Origin: Bufo bufo
Lineage: Eukaryota > Chordata > Amphibia > Anura > Bufonidae
Length of the DNA stretch: 64,000 bases
Direction of reading: 5' to 3'
Assembly: GCF_905171765.1 (NCBI RefSeq)
Contig: NC_053390.1
Span: forward strand, 213,533,359 to 213,597,358
The notes beneath the pieces are model-generated. The model was not told the DNA's origin, ran no database searches, and saw nothing but the letters and a program-made list of their open reading frames with translations. A program made the translations under genes and the position numbers. The stretch's first letter is position 1, and every line of letters begins with the position of its first letter. This document shows positions 1 through 10,433 of the stretch, one piece after another.

Positions 1-1180
1 ATGGAATTGACGGCAGCGAACACACTATCAATGAACAAACCACCAGCACCAGAGTCCACCAACGCCTGGGTCGTCACCGAGCCCTCGACCCAGGAGAGGA
101 CAACAGTGATCAGTGGTTTGTCAACACGGGAAACCGGGGACGAGGAGACTCCACCCAAGATCTGCCCCCGACAGGATCTCAGGTACGAGCGTTTTCCCGG
201 ACGGTTCGGACATGCCAACCGAAAATGCCCACCGAGACCACAGTACATGCATCGGCCCTCGCGTCTCCGGAGTGCCCTCTCCCCCTCGGACAGGCGAGCA
301 AACCCCAGCTGCATGGGTTCACCCCCAGACAAGTCATCCCCAGGAGGCGTGGGAGAAGAGGGAGGCACGGGTGGGACACAAACGTAGGCACCAATCTGTT
401 AGAAGACCTCCGCAGGTTCTCCTTAAAGGAAGGTCTCTCCCTGAGTCTGGTGTCAATCAAAATCAGGAAAGAAATAAGAGACTCGAGCTCAACTGGTAGG
501 TCCTTAGCTGCAACCTCATCCTTCAAGGCATCCGAGAGACCATGAGAGAAAGCAGCGACCAGAGCCTCATTATTCCAGCCCACCTCTGCTGCCAGGGTAC
601 GAAACTCAATGGCGTATTCAGCTACGGATCGTGAACCTTGTCTGATGGACATAAGGAGCTTCGCAGCAGAGGCAGCACGAGCCGGCACATCGAATACCTT
701 CTGAAGAGAAGCAACAAAACCGGAAAACTCGGCAACCACCGGATTGTTGTTCTCCCATAAAGGGCTGGCCCAGGCCAAGGCCTTGTCTGAGAGCAGCGAG
801 ATCAAGAAGCCCACCTTTGATCTCTCAGTGGGAAAGGCATGTGGCAGCAACTCGAAATAAATGCCCACCTGGTTAAGGAAACCTCGGCACTGAGTTGGCT
901 CTCCCCCAAAGCGCTGTGGAAGAGGGGCAGAACCGGTCATACCCCGAAACACCGCAGGCGCAACAACAGGTGTCGGGGTAGACTCTGGCGCAACAACCAG
1001 AGCGGCAGTAGGAGCGAACCCAGGAGCGACAACCGACCCATCGGCAACGGGAGCGAAATGAGCCGTGCGTTCAAGCAGGGTTTGCAACGCCACAGCGAAC
1101 CGACCCAACAGGTGATCCTGCTGATCAAGTCTGGCAACCAGCGTGGGTAGCGAGGATGGCCCTGTACCGTCAGAATTCAT
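1..1180 (-). pseudogene. Ty3/gypsy retrotransposon gag (broken, runs off left edge)
   Basis: Gag polyprotein of an LTR retrotransposon, which would form the particle that packages element RNA. The start at 1180 lies 6 bp inside a primer-binding site that abuts an LTR, the usual order. About residues 75-245 form a Ty3-type capsid: MTGSAPLPQRFGGEP, then FLSLLSDKALAWASPLWENN and a RQGSRSVAEYAIEFRTLA block. A CCHC zinc knuckle ([14 protein letters not shown]) is encoded at about 210-251, but in a different frame from the open frame that starts at 1180. One frameshift therefore lies near 330-400, in the proline-rich linker before the GEPMQLG motif. The remaining pol genes would lie beyond position 1. 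The copy looks young because only one lesion is visible over 1.1 kb. Confident on family; the exact clade was not determined. Confidence 0.88.
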
Positions 1181-1185
1181 GGCTT

Positions 1186-1206
1186 GGTCCTAATGTCACG
1201 GAACCA
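1186..1206 (-). other. primer-binding site of the gypsy element
   Basis: Read on the minus strand the bases directly after the LTR are TGGTTCCGTGACATTAGG. A TGG start flush with the LTR end is the normal layout for a tRNA 3'-end primer site. The primer tRNA was not identified. Confidence 0.6.
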
Positions 1207-1650
1207 TGAACCAGACGTACAACAAGAGATGAGTGAAAATAAGAAGGCTTTATTGAAAATAAAGCTGTAAAGCAAAAGTCCAAACGGATGGTGAAACCGA
1301 GCAGAGTCTTTGCGAAGCCAGAGGTCAGGAACCAGAAGGGTAGTCAGACGAAGCCAGGATCAGGAACCAGCAGGGTAGTCAGACGAAGCCAGGATCAGGA
1401 ACCAGCAGGGTAGTCAGACGAAGCCAGGATCAGGAACCAGAAGCAGCAGCAGTCTTAGAAGCATGTGAACACAAGAGGACCAAGCAAGGAACTGAAGCCA
1501 CAGACCTCCTATATATATGAGCTAGGCATCCAGCTCCTCCCAGTGGGAAGGAGGAGCCGCAGGGTGGAAGGCTACAAGAAACCCAGAAACCAAGATGGCC
1601 GCCAGCACATGTCAAACGAAGGAGAACAGCAAGAAGGTAAGACCATGACA
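1207..1650 (-). mobile_element. 5' LTR of the gypsy element
   Basis: On the minus strand the LTR runs from TGTCATGGTC (1650) to TCTGGTTCA (1207), giving TG...CA ends and 444 bp. A TATA box (TATATATA, about 1510-1518) lies upstream of a poly(A) signal AATAAA (1254-1249), the expected U3-R order. It interrupts the reading frame of an older retroelement at 1651, so it marks a real insertion edge. The 3' LTR is outside the window, so the target duplication cannot be checked. The right edge is inferred from the TGT start. Confidence 0.72.
1314..1443. repeat. 35-bp tandem repeat inside the gypsy LTR
   Basis: About 3.6 copies of a 35-bp unit (core AGCCAGGATCAGGAACCAGC followed by AGGGTAGTCAGACGA). 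The two middle copies are identical, so the expansion is recent or homogenised. It lies between the TATA box and the poly(A) signal of the LTR. Confidence 0.88.
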
Positions 1651-2302
1651 ATCTGTTGTCCCCATCTCAAGGCTTGCTTCACATCCTGGAATCCCTCTGG
1701 GTCTCCCGGTAATCTGGACCAGAGGGTATTATTTACCAGATCAATCTGCATGGCAAATCGGTGCAGAAGGTCATTACCCATATACATCTGATGCCGTGGT
1801 TTATTCAACACGATGAAAACGTGTTCTGTAATCTTACTTCCTATGGAGATAGACAAAAGACATTATGACTCTGGGAATCTCCATCCAGATCATGAACCCA
1901 TTGTTCCTGTGGAGAGGAATTTTTAATCATTTTAGGATTGGTGACCTGTTTTAAGAGTCCTAAGCTTATGTAGCTGGCTTCAGATTTTAGATCCAACTTG
2001 GCATATTTCACCCGGGCTATATTGTTCACCTGTATGGGAATCAATAAATTGTCATTGACCTTTTCAATCCGTACCATGGATTGAGTATACTTGGCCAGGT
2101 CCGCGACTTCGTGACTTCCCCCTTCAAGGGAAATAGTCAATACATCCTCATCCAGGGTTATCCTCTCGATTCTGTCCTTCTGGATGGTAATGATATGAGC
2201 GGCACCGTTGACAGATTCCTCGGGCTTACCATTTTTCAGGATCGTGACATCCGGCGTTTGACTGTTCCTAAAATGAACTTCAACTGTCGGGGGGTAATAA
2301 TT
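1651..2302 (-). pseudogene. older retroelement R1: fragment downstream of its protease
   Basis: Minus-strand open frames at 2140-1841 (continuing upstream to about 2300) and 1856-1572 read as one decayed polypeptide with a frameshift near 1850. The C-terminal part has the pattern GNDLLHRFAMQIDLVNNTLW, which resembles the GIDLLKRL...IDFINEAVW segment that follows the retropepsin at 5,522-6,238. This piece may therefore be a second protease-like fold or the protease-RT linker. It is cut at 1650 by the gypsy LTR. No RT motif is seen here. Assignment to the same element as the protease is inferred from strand, order and the insertion flanks. Confidence 0.55.
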
Positions 2303-3047
2303 TAATTAAGAATTATTAATTATGGTCATAAAAATAATTAACCATAAAAAAATAAAAATTATACAATTTGTCATAAATTCTTAAAATTATGACCTGGTGA
2401 ATTGTAGACAACCTAATAGATACAATTCACATCTGAGTCCGACTATTTCCTCAGATAAATAAGTTATTTTTGACGTGAGATGACGTTAATGATAAAATGT
2501 AGTTCTGCATTATACAATAATACACAGGTATTATAAAAATATGCAGATTTATTGGTTACAAGGTTATAAACATATATAAGTAAATAAACATAATGATACA
2601 TACAAATGAATATATATAGCGTTAATATAAAGCATTACAAGCTTAACAATACATGTGAGTGGAAATAACTTGTCACATTATAACCAAGCTATTATTAGGT
2701 TAGGATATCAAAGTATGAACATAAGTTATATACATTACTTCTGTTCAGAGAAAACCTCATGATATCAAGATGGGCATGTCTAATCCTAGACATCATTATA
2801 GAATGCTAAATACATTCTGCCCCCCCCCCTAACCAACTACACATCACATGACTTCAAGATGGGCAAATCCATCCAAGGATATAACTTAGAGGAGATAACT
2901 GTATCCTTCCACCCCATCCTGGACTATTTTCACATATATAACTTTGGTAAGACTATTAAGACAAATAACAGGGATCTAAAATCTTTAATGGGAAGGTCTT
3001 TCCTGTGGGAATCCATCACTTAGCTTGGCGAAAAATGTTCTATCAAT

Positions 3048-4278
3048 ATATATATTGATTTATTAGGAACACCTGTTCTATTTCTCATTAATGCAATTAT
3101 CTAGTCAACCAATCACATTGCAGTTGCTTCAATGCATTTAGGGGTGTGGTCCTGGTCAAGACAATCTCCTGAACTCCAAACTGAATGTCAGAATGGAAAA
3201 GAAAGAAAGAAAGGTGATTTAAGCAATTTTGAGCGTGGCATGGTTGTTGGTGCCAGACGGGTCGGTCTGAGTATTTCACAGTCTGCTCAGTTACTGGGAT
3301 TTTCACGCACAACCATTTCTAGGGTTTACAAAGAATGGTGTGAAAAGGGAAAAACATCCAGTATGCGGCAGTCCTGTGGGCGAAAATGCCTTGTGGATGC
3401 TAGAGGTCAGAGGAGAATGGGCCGACTGATTCAAGCTGATAGAAGAGCAACGTTGACTGAAATAACCACTCGTTACAACCAAGGTATGCAGCAAAGCATT
3501 TGTGAAGCCACAACACGCACAACCTTGAGGCGGATGGGCTACAACAGCAGAAGACCCCACCAGGTACCACTCATCTCCACTACAAATAGGAAAAAGAGGC
3601 TACAATTTGCACGAGCTCACCAAAATTGGACTGTTGAAGACTGGAAAAATGTTGCCTGGTCTGATGAGTCTTGATTTCTGTTGAGACATTCAAATGGTAG
3701 AGTCCAAATTTGGCGTAAACAGAATGAGAACATGTATCCATCATGCCTTGTTACCACTGTGCAGGCTGGTGGTGGTGGTGTAATGGTGTGGGGGATGTTT
3801 TCTGGGCACACTTTAGGCCCCTTAGTGCCAATTGGGCATTGTTTAAATGCCACGGGCTATCTGAGCATTGTTTCTAACCATGTTCATCCCTTCATGACCA
3901 CCATGTACCCATCCTCTGATGGCTACTTCCAGCAGGATAATGCACCATGTCACAAAGCTCGAATCATTTCAAATTGGTTTCTTGAACATGACAATGAGTT
4001 CACTGTACTAAAATGGCCCCCACAGTCACCAGATCTCACCCCAATAGAGCATCTTTGGGATTTGGTGGAACGGGAGCTTCGTGACCTGGATGTGCATCCC
4101 TCAAATCTCCATCAACTGTAAGATGCTATCCTATCAATATGGGCCAACATTTCTAAAGAATGCTATCAGCACCTTGTGGAATCAATGCCACGTAGAATTA
4201 AGGCAGTTCTGAAGGCAAAAGGGGGTTCAACACCGTATCAGTATGGTGTTCCTAATAATTCTTTAGGTGAGTGTGTAT
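3048..4278 (+). mobile_element. Tc1-like transposon A (decayed)
   Basis: A transposase pseudogene is bounded by inverted ends: TTATTAGGAACACC at about 3058-3072 and GGTGTTCCTAATAA at about 4246-4260, followed by TTCTTTAGGTGAGTGT. The outer left tip has been replaced by AT-rich sequence, so the left edge is approximate. It lies inside the 3.2-kb AT-rich insertion. Confidence 0.85.
3132..4239 (+). pseudogene. Tc1-like transposase A, two stop codons
   Basis: DDE transposase that would cut and rejoin its own element at TA. An N-terminal helix-turn-helix region (LSNFERGMVVGARRVGLSIS onward) is followed by the catalytic blocks WSDES, QQDNAPCH and SPDLTPIEHLW. All three acidic residues remain. In-frame stops lie at 3672-3674 (TGA after WSDES) and 4119-4121 (TAA after LHQL). 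Family knowledge suggests Arg CGA and Gln CAA at those sites, so both are C-to-T changes. The likely native ATG at 3193 is out of frame because of a GAAA-rich expansion just after it. Not functional. Confidence 0.9.
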
Positions 4279-4298
4279 ATATATATATATATATATAA
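4270..4298. repeat. (TA)n microsatellite
   Basis: Short TA run at the right tip of Tc1-like element A, possibly grown from its TA target. Confidence 0.8.
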
Positions 4299-5521
4299 GC
4301 AATCATTTAATGCTTTGCTAGATTATGAGTCTAGATTCTTCTGCAGGTAGAATGAAGCCTCACAATATCCTAAGACTACATCTCAATATGGAGATGATCA
4401 ATTAATTTAATTATTTATTTATTCGCCAATCTAGATGGTATAATTTCACCCACATTATCAAATTAGTCTTAATAAAATGACATATCATTTTCTGTGTCTC
4501 TTACCAAGTCCTAGTAGGAATCTCACTTCTGCTCCTAGGAAAGCTGGGTGGTCCATCATAGCGCATCTCATTATGGCTTTCATCTAGATAGACCCCTCTA
4601 CTTCTCTTCTCCTCTCCTTTTCCTCTTTTTTCTCTTTTTTTTTTCTACCTCCTGTGTATGGCTTATGATCACAAACTTATCAGTTAGACACACCTTCCTA
4701 GTTTGGAACTTTCCAATCATTGTCGGATGGGCGTGACCATTGATAAAAGATGTGACATCATAACCTTACCCAGAATGCACTTTTGCTACTGTTGTAATGT
4801 CACCTACTCATACCTAGGTGGCACTGCTGTATAAGCTATTTGCATCATAGTATAAAGGGTTAACTTATGTAAGTCTGAATATACATTTTGACCTTAGAAG
4901 CTTTAATTCAAAGCTATAGGGATTAATTCTGACACTTGTAGCAATTAGAGACAGACCTCTAGGCGTCTCTCTAAATGTTTCTCACACTGTTGATTTATTG
5001 ATATGAATAACTTGAATGGCCTTGTTTTCTCACAGAGATATCAGTACCTCCTGTCATACCAAAGATGTGATTAATTGTTACAAAACACACATCTTCACAG
5101 ACACTCTTTTAGAGACAGATACTATTCTAATGAGAAATATATACAATATACTGGATACATGTTGTCTTCATAACATATAACAATATAATATAAAGTTATA
5201 TATATATGTCCTACTGATTGTATTATGCTAAGGACTAACTAAGGCTCATTAAATGAATACATACATATTATATATTTTGCTTCATTAATAAATATCTAAT
5301 TGTATAGGTAATGATCACCAGCTGCATAGAGCTTATCTTTATCTCCCGTCATAAATTTAAAAGTAAACAAGGAGGCTTCTTCTCAGACTGGTACATTCAT
5401 GAGAAGGATAACACTAAAAAGCATAAACCTTTGTGTGACCTTAATTTGGCCTACTCAAGACATACAAAATTTCAAATATAGTCGAGCATGGCTCTTAAAG
5501 GAAATGAACATCCATTCTAGA

Positions 5522-6238
5522 CTAGAATAATTGGATATCAATCCATTTACCTATGAAAAGGCACAACACAACAGAGTTAGGCCTTTCTTCAATCACATGA
5601 CAACTAAGTTGGGTTTGTACATTGCAAGAATAATCAGAGGCAATGGGTGCCTTTACCTGAGTCCAAACTGCTTCATTAATGAAGTCTATTATAGAACTCA
5701 ACCTTTTCAGAAGGTCAATTCCTATGATCAGCCGATCATATAGAAGGTCCACAATCAGTGTGGGGTGTTTAATTGTCTTCTTGCCAATTTTGAATGTTAA
5801 CCATGATGTACCTTTTACCTGCAAAGTGTCTCCACCTACACTTATCATAGAGCCATCGAACGATTTCAATCTCGGTCTCTTTGCTGTTAAATCCAGAACC
5901 TGTTGGAAATAACTATGTGATAAGATAGTTGCCTGTGATCCTGTATCAATTAAACCCCTGATCGGCCCGATATGCTCATCTTGAAGATAAGAGTCCACGA
6001 AATATCGGCCTTTGACCTGAAACAAATCGCATAGGAAGTTAGGGTGAGTGTTCTTTTCCTGTTTTCTGAGAGCGTGACCTCTCTGCAGCGTCGCAACCTC
6101 TGGTGAATCCTTCACATTCCTGCTGCAGGGAACAGGAGTAATAGCCCCCACCTTAGGGGAAAGCTGGACTAAGTCACAGTTTATAGACGGTTCACAGCCT
6201 GACGCTGTAACGATAGGATCACTTGTTGGAGAAGACAC
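5522..6238 (-). pseudogene. retroelement R1 retropepsin (aspartic protease) region
   Basis: The aspartic protease that matures Gag and Pol in retroelements. The 238-residue frame has the active-site motif LIDTGSQATILS (DTGS at 5947-5936, residues 98-101 of this frame) and, about 75 residues later, the C-terminal IIGIDLL block typical of a retropepsin second half. The first 90 residues are a linker with no clear domain. The upstream frame (6387-6181) is shifted, so this is a decayed copy. The frame ends at a stop created by the junction with the 3.2-kb insertion. It follows the Gag region and precedes the 1.65-2.30 kb fragment on the same strand. Confidence 0.72.
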
Positions 6239-6390
6239 AGGATTGTATGGATCGACAAGATTAGTCTGTAAAATACAGTAGATAACATATTAGACACCTC
6301 TTCCCTGGCCCCAACTTTAGGTTCAGGAGCACTGCAAGGTAAAATATGATTAGAAATCAATTTAGATTCTTCCTCAACCACCTTCATAAC

Positions 6391-7054
6391 CTTGCGTTGG
6401 CCTGGGCTCTGACCCTGCCCTATTTGCTTTATGGGGCTGAGCTGGGACCTGGAGTCGTCCCTAAAAAAGGTTCAGGCTGTTTTCCTTGGGACCCCTGGGA
6501 CAACTTACTTACAATGTCATACAGCTGGGTCATTTGTTCAGCCAGTTGATTAAACCTGTTTGGTTTGCATACATTTTGATTTTGTTGGGCGGCCTGGTCA
6601 TTGGTGGGTGACCTACTCCTAGGTGAATTTGAGGGTTCCTACCTAACTTTCCTTTGTTGTCTGGGCCTGTTGTTCCAGTTCCTGTATCCCTGGGAACCCC
6701 TATTGTCAAAGGGCCTATATCCCTGGGGACCCCTATTGTAATAGGGACGGTAGTTAGACCTTTCAGCACCAGAATTATCTCCCTCTGACCCATTGAGGTT
6801 TTGGGGTTTTATCTGTTTGGGTCCTACCTGTTGTCTCTGGGTTTGTTAGACAGGTCCTGTAGATTGAGGGTATTTACGTGGCTGCGTTTCAAATCCCAAG
6901 CTAGGGTTTACCTTAGCTTCAGCTATATTTTGCTCTGGGGACTTTTTGAACCTCCTCTCACCTGTTTCATGGCACTCACTGATATTATACAGTGTGGTGG
7001 CAGCTGTCACCAACCTATCCAAGGGAGCTTCAATATCAAGATCTCTAGCTAGGC
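6391..7054 (-). pseudogene. retroelement R1 Gag, C-terminal RG-rich part
   Basis: Minus-strand frame continuing the capsid-like sequence found at 9.37-9.85 kb (SLARDLDIEAPLDRLVTAA onward), then a basic, aromatic RG-rich tract at about 6775-6655 with repeated NRGxQGYR units (NRGPQGYR, NRGSQGYR). It ends in at least one stop near 6650 and passes into a Q/N-rich tail. No CCHC zinc knuckle was seen; the RG tract probably takes over nucleic-acid binding. It was separated from the upstream Gag by the foldback element at 7,059-9,361. Confidence 0.6.
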
Positions 7055-7137
7055 TTAAAGGGACACTGACAGGCCGATTAAGCATACTTAGCTGTATATA
7101 TGCATGCACAGGTCTTCCATTGAGTATTAAAAACATA

Positions 7138-8751
7138 CAGTGGGGGAAATAATTATTTGACCCCTCACTGATTTTGTAAGTTTGTCCAATGACAAAGAAA
7201 TGAAAAGTCTCAGAACAGTATCACTTCAATGGTAGGTTTATTGTAACAGTGGCAGATAGCACATCAAAAGGAAAATCGAAAAAATAACTTTAAATAAAAG
7301 ATAGCAACTGATTTGCATTTCATTGAGTGAAATAAATATTTGAACCCTCTAACAAAAAAAGACTTAATACTTGGTGGAAAAACCCTTGTTTGCAAGCACA
7401 GAGGTCAAACGTTTCTTGTAATTGATGACCAAGTTTGCGCACATTTTAGGAGGAATGTTGGTCCACTCCTCTTTGCAGATCATCTCTAAATCCCTAAGGT
7501 TTCGAGGCTGTCTCTGTGCAACTCTGAGCTTGAGCTCCCTCCATAGGTTTTCGATTGGATTAAGGTCCGGAGACTGACTAGGCCACTCCATGACCTTAAT
7601 GTGCTTCTTCTTGAGCCACTCCTTTGTTGCCTTTGCTGTATGTTTTGGGTCATTGTCGTGCTGGAACACCCATCCATGACCCATTTTCAGTTTCCTGGCA
7701 GAGGGAAGGAGGTTGTCGCTCAGGATTTCACGATACATGGCTCCGTCCATTTTCCCGTTTATGCGAATAAGTTGTCCTGTGCCCTTAGCAGAAAAACACC
7801 CCCAAAGCAAAATGTTTCCACCCCCATGCTTGACGGTGGGGACGGTGTTTTGGGGGTCATAGGCAGCATTTTTCTTCCTCCAAACACAGCGAGTTGAGTT
7901 AATGCCAAAGAGCTCTATTTTGGTCTCATCAGACCACAGCACCTTCTCCCAGTCACTCTCTGAATCATTCAGGTGTTCATTGGCAAACTTCAGACGGGCC
8001 TGCACATGTGCCTTCCTGAGCAGGGGGACCTTGCGAGCCCTGCAGGATTTTAATCCATTGCGGTGTAATGTGTTTCCAATGGTTTTCTTGGTGACTGTGG
8101 TCCCTGCTAATTTGAGGTCATTAACTAACTCCTCCCATGTAGTTCTAGGATGCTTTTTCACCTTTCTCAGAACCATTGACACCCCACGAGGTGAGATCTT
8201 GCGTGGAGCCCCAGAGCGAGGTCGATTGATGGTCATTTTGTGCTCCTTCCATTTTCGAACAATCGCACCAACAGTTGTCACCTTCTCTCCCAGCTTCTTG
8301 CTAATGGTTTTGTAGCCCATTCCAGCCTTGTGCAGGTCTACAATTTTGTCTCTGACATCCTTGGACAGCTCTTTGGTCTTTCCCATGTTGGAGAGTTTGG
8401 AGTCTGCTTGATTGATTGATTCTGTGGACAGGTGTCTTTTATACAGGTGACTAGTTAAGACAGGTGTCCTTAATGAGGGTGACTAATTGAGTAGAAGTGT
8501 CTAACCACTCTGTGGGAGCCAGAACTCTTAATGGTTGGTAGGGGTTCAAATACTTATTTCACTCAATGAAATGCAAATCAGTTGCTATCTTTTATTTAAA
8601 GTTATTTTTTCGATTTTCCTTTTGATGTGCTATCTGCCACTGTTACAATAAACCTACCATTGAAATGATACTGTTCTGAGACTTTTCATTTCTTTGTCAT
8701 TGGACAAACTTACAAAATCAGTGAGGGGTCAAATAATTATTTCCCCCACTG
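7138..8751 (-). mobile_element. Tc1-like transposon B, structurally complete
   Basis: 1,614-bp element flanked by TA (7136-7137 and 8752-8753). Ends CAGTGGGGGAAATAATT and AATTATTTCCCCCACTG start inverted repeats of about 200 bp that also share the block around TGCATTTCATTGAGTGAAAT. It encodes an uninterrupted transposase. It lies in the left arm of the TTAA foldback, so it is younger than that element. It is the best-preserved transposon in the window. Confidence 0.95.
7364..8386 (-). CDS. Tc1-family transposase, intact 340 aa
   Basis: Cut-and-paste DDE transposase acting on its own long inverted repeats and TA targets. It has a full-length frame of 340 residues, the usual size for the family (Sleeping Beauty-type enzymes are about 340). 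The start [10 protein letters not shown] lies right after the left repeat. Residues about 1-110 form a paired-like DNA-binding region with two helix-turn-helix parts joined by the GRPR-like sequence [10 protein letters not shown]. The catalytic triad is visible in [19 protein letters not shown] and [11 protein letters not shown], with 34 residues between the second D and the E (DD34E). A glycine-rich [14 protein letters not shown] box is present. No stop or frameshift. Activity is not proven. Confidence 0.96.
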   Translation of the reverse strand: MGKTKELSKDVRDKIVDLHKAGMGYKTISKKLGEKVTTVGAIVRKWKEHKMTINRPRSGAPRKISPRGVSMVLRKVKKHPRTTWEELVNDLKLAGTTVTKKTIGNTLHRNGLKSCRARKVPLLRKAHVQARLKFANEHLNDSESDWEKVLWSDETKIELFGINSTRCVWRKKNAAYDPQNTVPTVKHGGGNILLWGCFSAKGTGQLIRINGKMDGAMYREILSDNLLPSARKLKMGHGWVFQHDNDPKHTAKATKEWLKKKHIKVMEWPSQSPDLNPIENLWRELKLRVAQRQPRNLRDLEMICKEEWTNIPPKMCANLVINYKKRLTSVLANKGFSTKY

Positions 8752-9365
8752 TATAAGTCTAACCCCTGTCCACCTTATGAATACTGCAAAATTATGTTAT
8801 ATAACCTGAAGAAATCGCTCGTCTTTCTGCCCAAGGGGCGGCGTCTCAGCTTAACTTCTGCCCAGCCAGCCGCCCCCCAACCGCCGTTTTGAAGCGCCGC
8901 CCAGCTCATCAATATTGACTTCGCTGGGCGGCGTCTGCTGTCCCCGACGTTCCGAGATCCGGCGCATGCCCAATAGAAAGCTATGGGTGCCGGGCGCATG
9001 CGCAGAAGCTGAAAGTGAGTCCGATGCCCATAGCTTACTATTGGGCATGCGCCGGATCTCTATTGGGCATGCGCCGGATCTCGGAACGTCGGGGACAGCA
9101 GAAGCCGCCCAGCGAAGTCAATATTGATGAGCTGGGCGGCGCTTCAAAACGGCGGTTGGGGGGCGGCTGGCTGGGCAGAAGTTAAGCTGAGACGCCGCCC
9201 CTTGGGCAGAAAGACAAGCGATTTCTTCAGGTTATATAACATCATTTTGCAGTATTCATAAGGTGGACAGGGGTTAGACTTATATGATTTTAATACTCAA
9301 TGGAAGACCTGTGCATGCATATATACAGCTAAGTATGCTTAATCGGCCTGTCAGTGTCCCTTTAA

Positions 9366-10433
9366 GTTTGATTTGGGTTGGCATTGCATCATAGAACAGC
9401 TGCTTAAACTCTTCAGATTCCCAATTTGGGGACCTATATGCTAACCCATAGGCATTTTTAAGGACAGAGAGGAATTCATGGGGACTCTGATTGGGCCTAC
9501 ATGTAAGCTTATATATCTCACGTTTTGCAGCAGTAATGGTTCAGTAAGGTCTGAATTCTAGTTTAATTTCATGCACAACATCCTGCCAATTTTGAATTCC
9601 TCTATCCCTAAAGGAAATAAAATAATGACGGTACCTATCATCAAATGCCCATGGTAGGAATCTGATCCTGTCAACATCAGAGTACAACTTTAAAGAATCC
9701 ATAGTGGACTCATAGAGTTCTAAGTGGTTTGCTATTTGAGGAGAACCTTTCTTAGAGAACTTGGGCACAGTGGCATTCAGAAACTTCACGATGCTTGAGG
9801 AACTCTGATCCTTTTCTGAATATTTTCTTCCTAGAGACCACTTCAGCATACGTTGGTCGCCTGGGACCCTGATCTTTTTATGGGCAAACTCATGCCTGCG
9901 TGGTAGGGAATAAGATACACATTTTCCCGCATCACTGTCAGAATCACATGCACTTTAATCACTTCCATGAGACACATATGGAGCAGGGGATTTAACCCTT
10001 ACATCTCTCTCCAGGGGAATGTGGGGAGAGACACTTCTAGGGGCTTCTGTGTTGCTGGCACCTAGTAAGGTGGTTACAGTTTGGAATGCCCGACTTAATT
10101 GGGTTAATGCCTCCTGTGTAATCATGCCATCACTTCTGGGTGGCTTGTGGTCTGGAATGGAGTCTGCTTTAAGAGCATGTGATGACATGTCTAGATGTTG
10201 GGGCGTAAGATTTGGGGGGTCTGGAAATCCCTCAGTATCAGATGGATCTTGATCAATATCAATTATAGTATGGCTTGATTTGCCTGTCTGCTGAATTTTG
10301 GAATGCCGGAGATGTAACTCCTCTAAGTCACTTTTTGTCCTTTGATATGCATCATGGCTGTGATCAAGGTTGTATTTTAAGTCCTTAATCTCGGCCTGTG
10401 CGACTCTGAGATCTGCTTCTAGCTGGGCTATAT
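9366..10433 (-). pseudogene. retroelement R1 Gag, N-terminal and capsid-like part
   Basis: The first frame (10433-9955) starts with a heptad-rich coiled-coil (about 10430-10305: LEADLRVAQAEIKDLKYNLD and onward), followed by an acidic and serine/proline-rich spacer. The next frame (9849-9541) begins LKWSLGRKYSEKDQSS and includes LPWAFDDRYRHYF. A further segment (9540-9366), after a stop, contains PNQSPHEFLSVLKNAYG, which loosely fits the retroelement major homology region (Q...E-aromatic...K). Several frame breaks make it a fossil. The beginning is cut by Tc1-like element C at 10434. Whether this is an endogenous retrovirus or a Ty3-like element cannot be settled by eye. Confidence 0.6.

Larger units (their letters stand above)
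2303..5525. mobile_element. 3.2-kb AT-rich insertion with AATAATT direct repeats
   Basis: AATAATT stands at both edges (2296-2302 and 5526-5532), and minus-strand retroelement coding sequence stops on one side and resumes on the other. This suggests a single insertion with a 7-bp (possibly 6-bp) target duplication. The ends show no obvious inverted repeat. The interior is AT-rich and carries a Tc1-like copy at 3.05-4.28 kb; apart from that no coding sequence is seen. The element class is unknown. It could be a long solo LTR or a nonautonomous element. Confidence 0.45.
7059..9361. mobile_element. TTAA-flanked foldback element (piggyBac-like MITE), interrupted
   Basis: Inverted ends AGGGACACTGACAGGCC (7059) and GGCCTGTCAGTGTCCCT (9361) are each bordered by TTAA (7055-7058 and 9362-9365), the target signature of piggyBac-type transposons. 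The arms extend for some 290 bp with near-perfect complementarity. They include a GC-rich stretch of GGCGGC/GCCGCC blocks (8,830-8,970 against 9,065-9,210) and ATATACAGCTAAGTATGC near the ends. Without the Tc1-like insert the element is about 687 bp. It has no coding capacity, so it must have been mobilised in trans. Confidence 0.85.

Noticed and set aside
3132..3674. Calling transposase A as an intact gene
   Set aside because: Stops at 3672-3674 and 4119-4121 split the catalytic domain, and the native start is out of frame.
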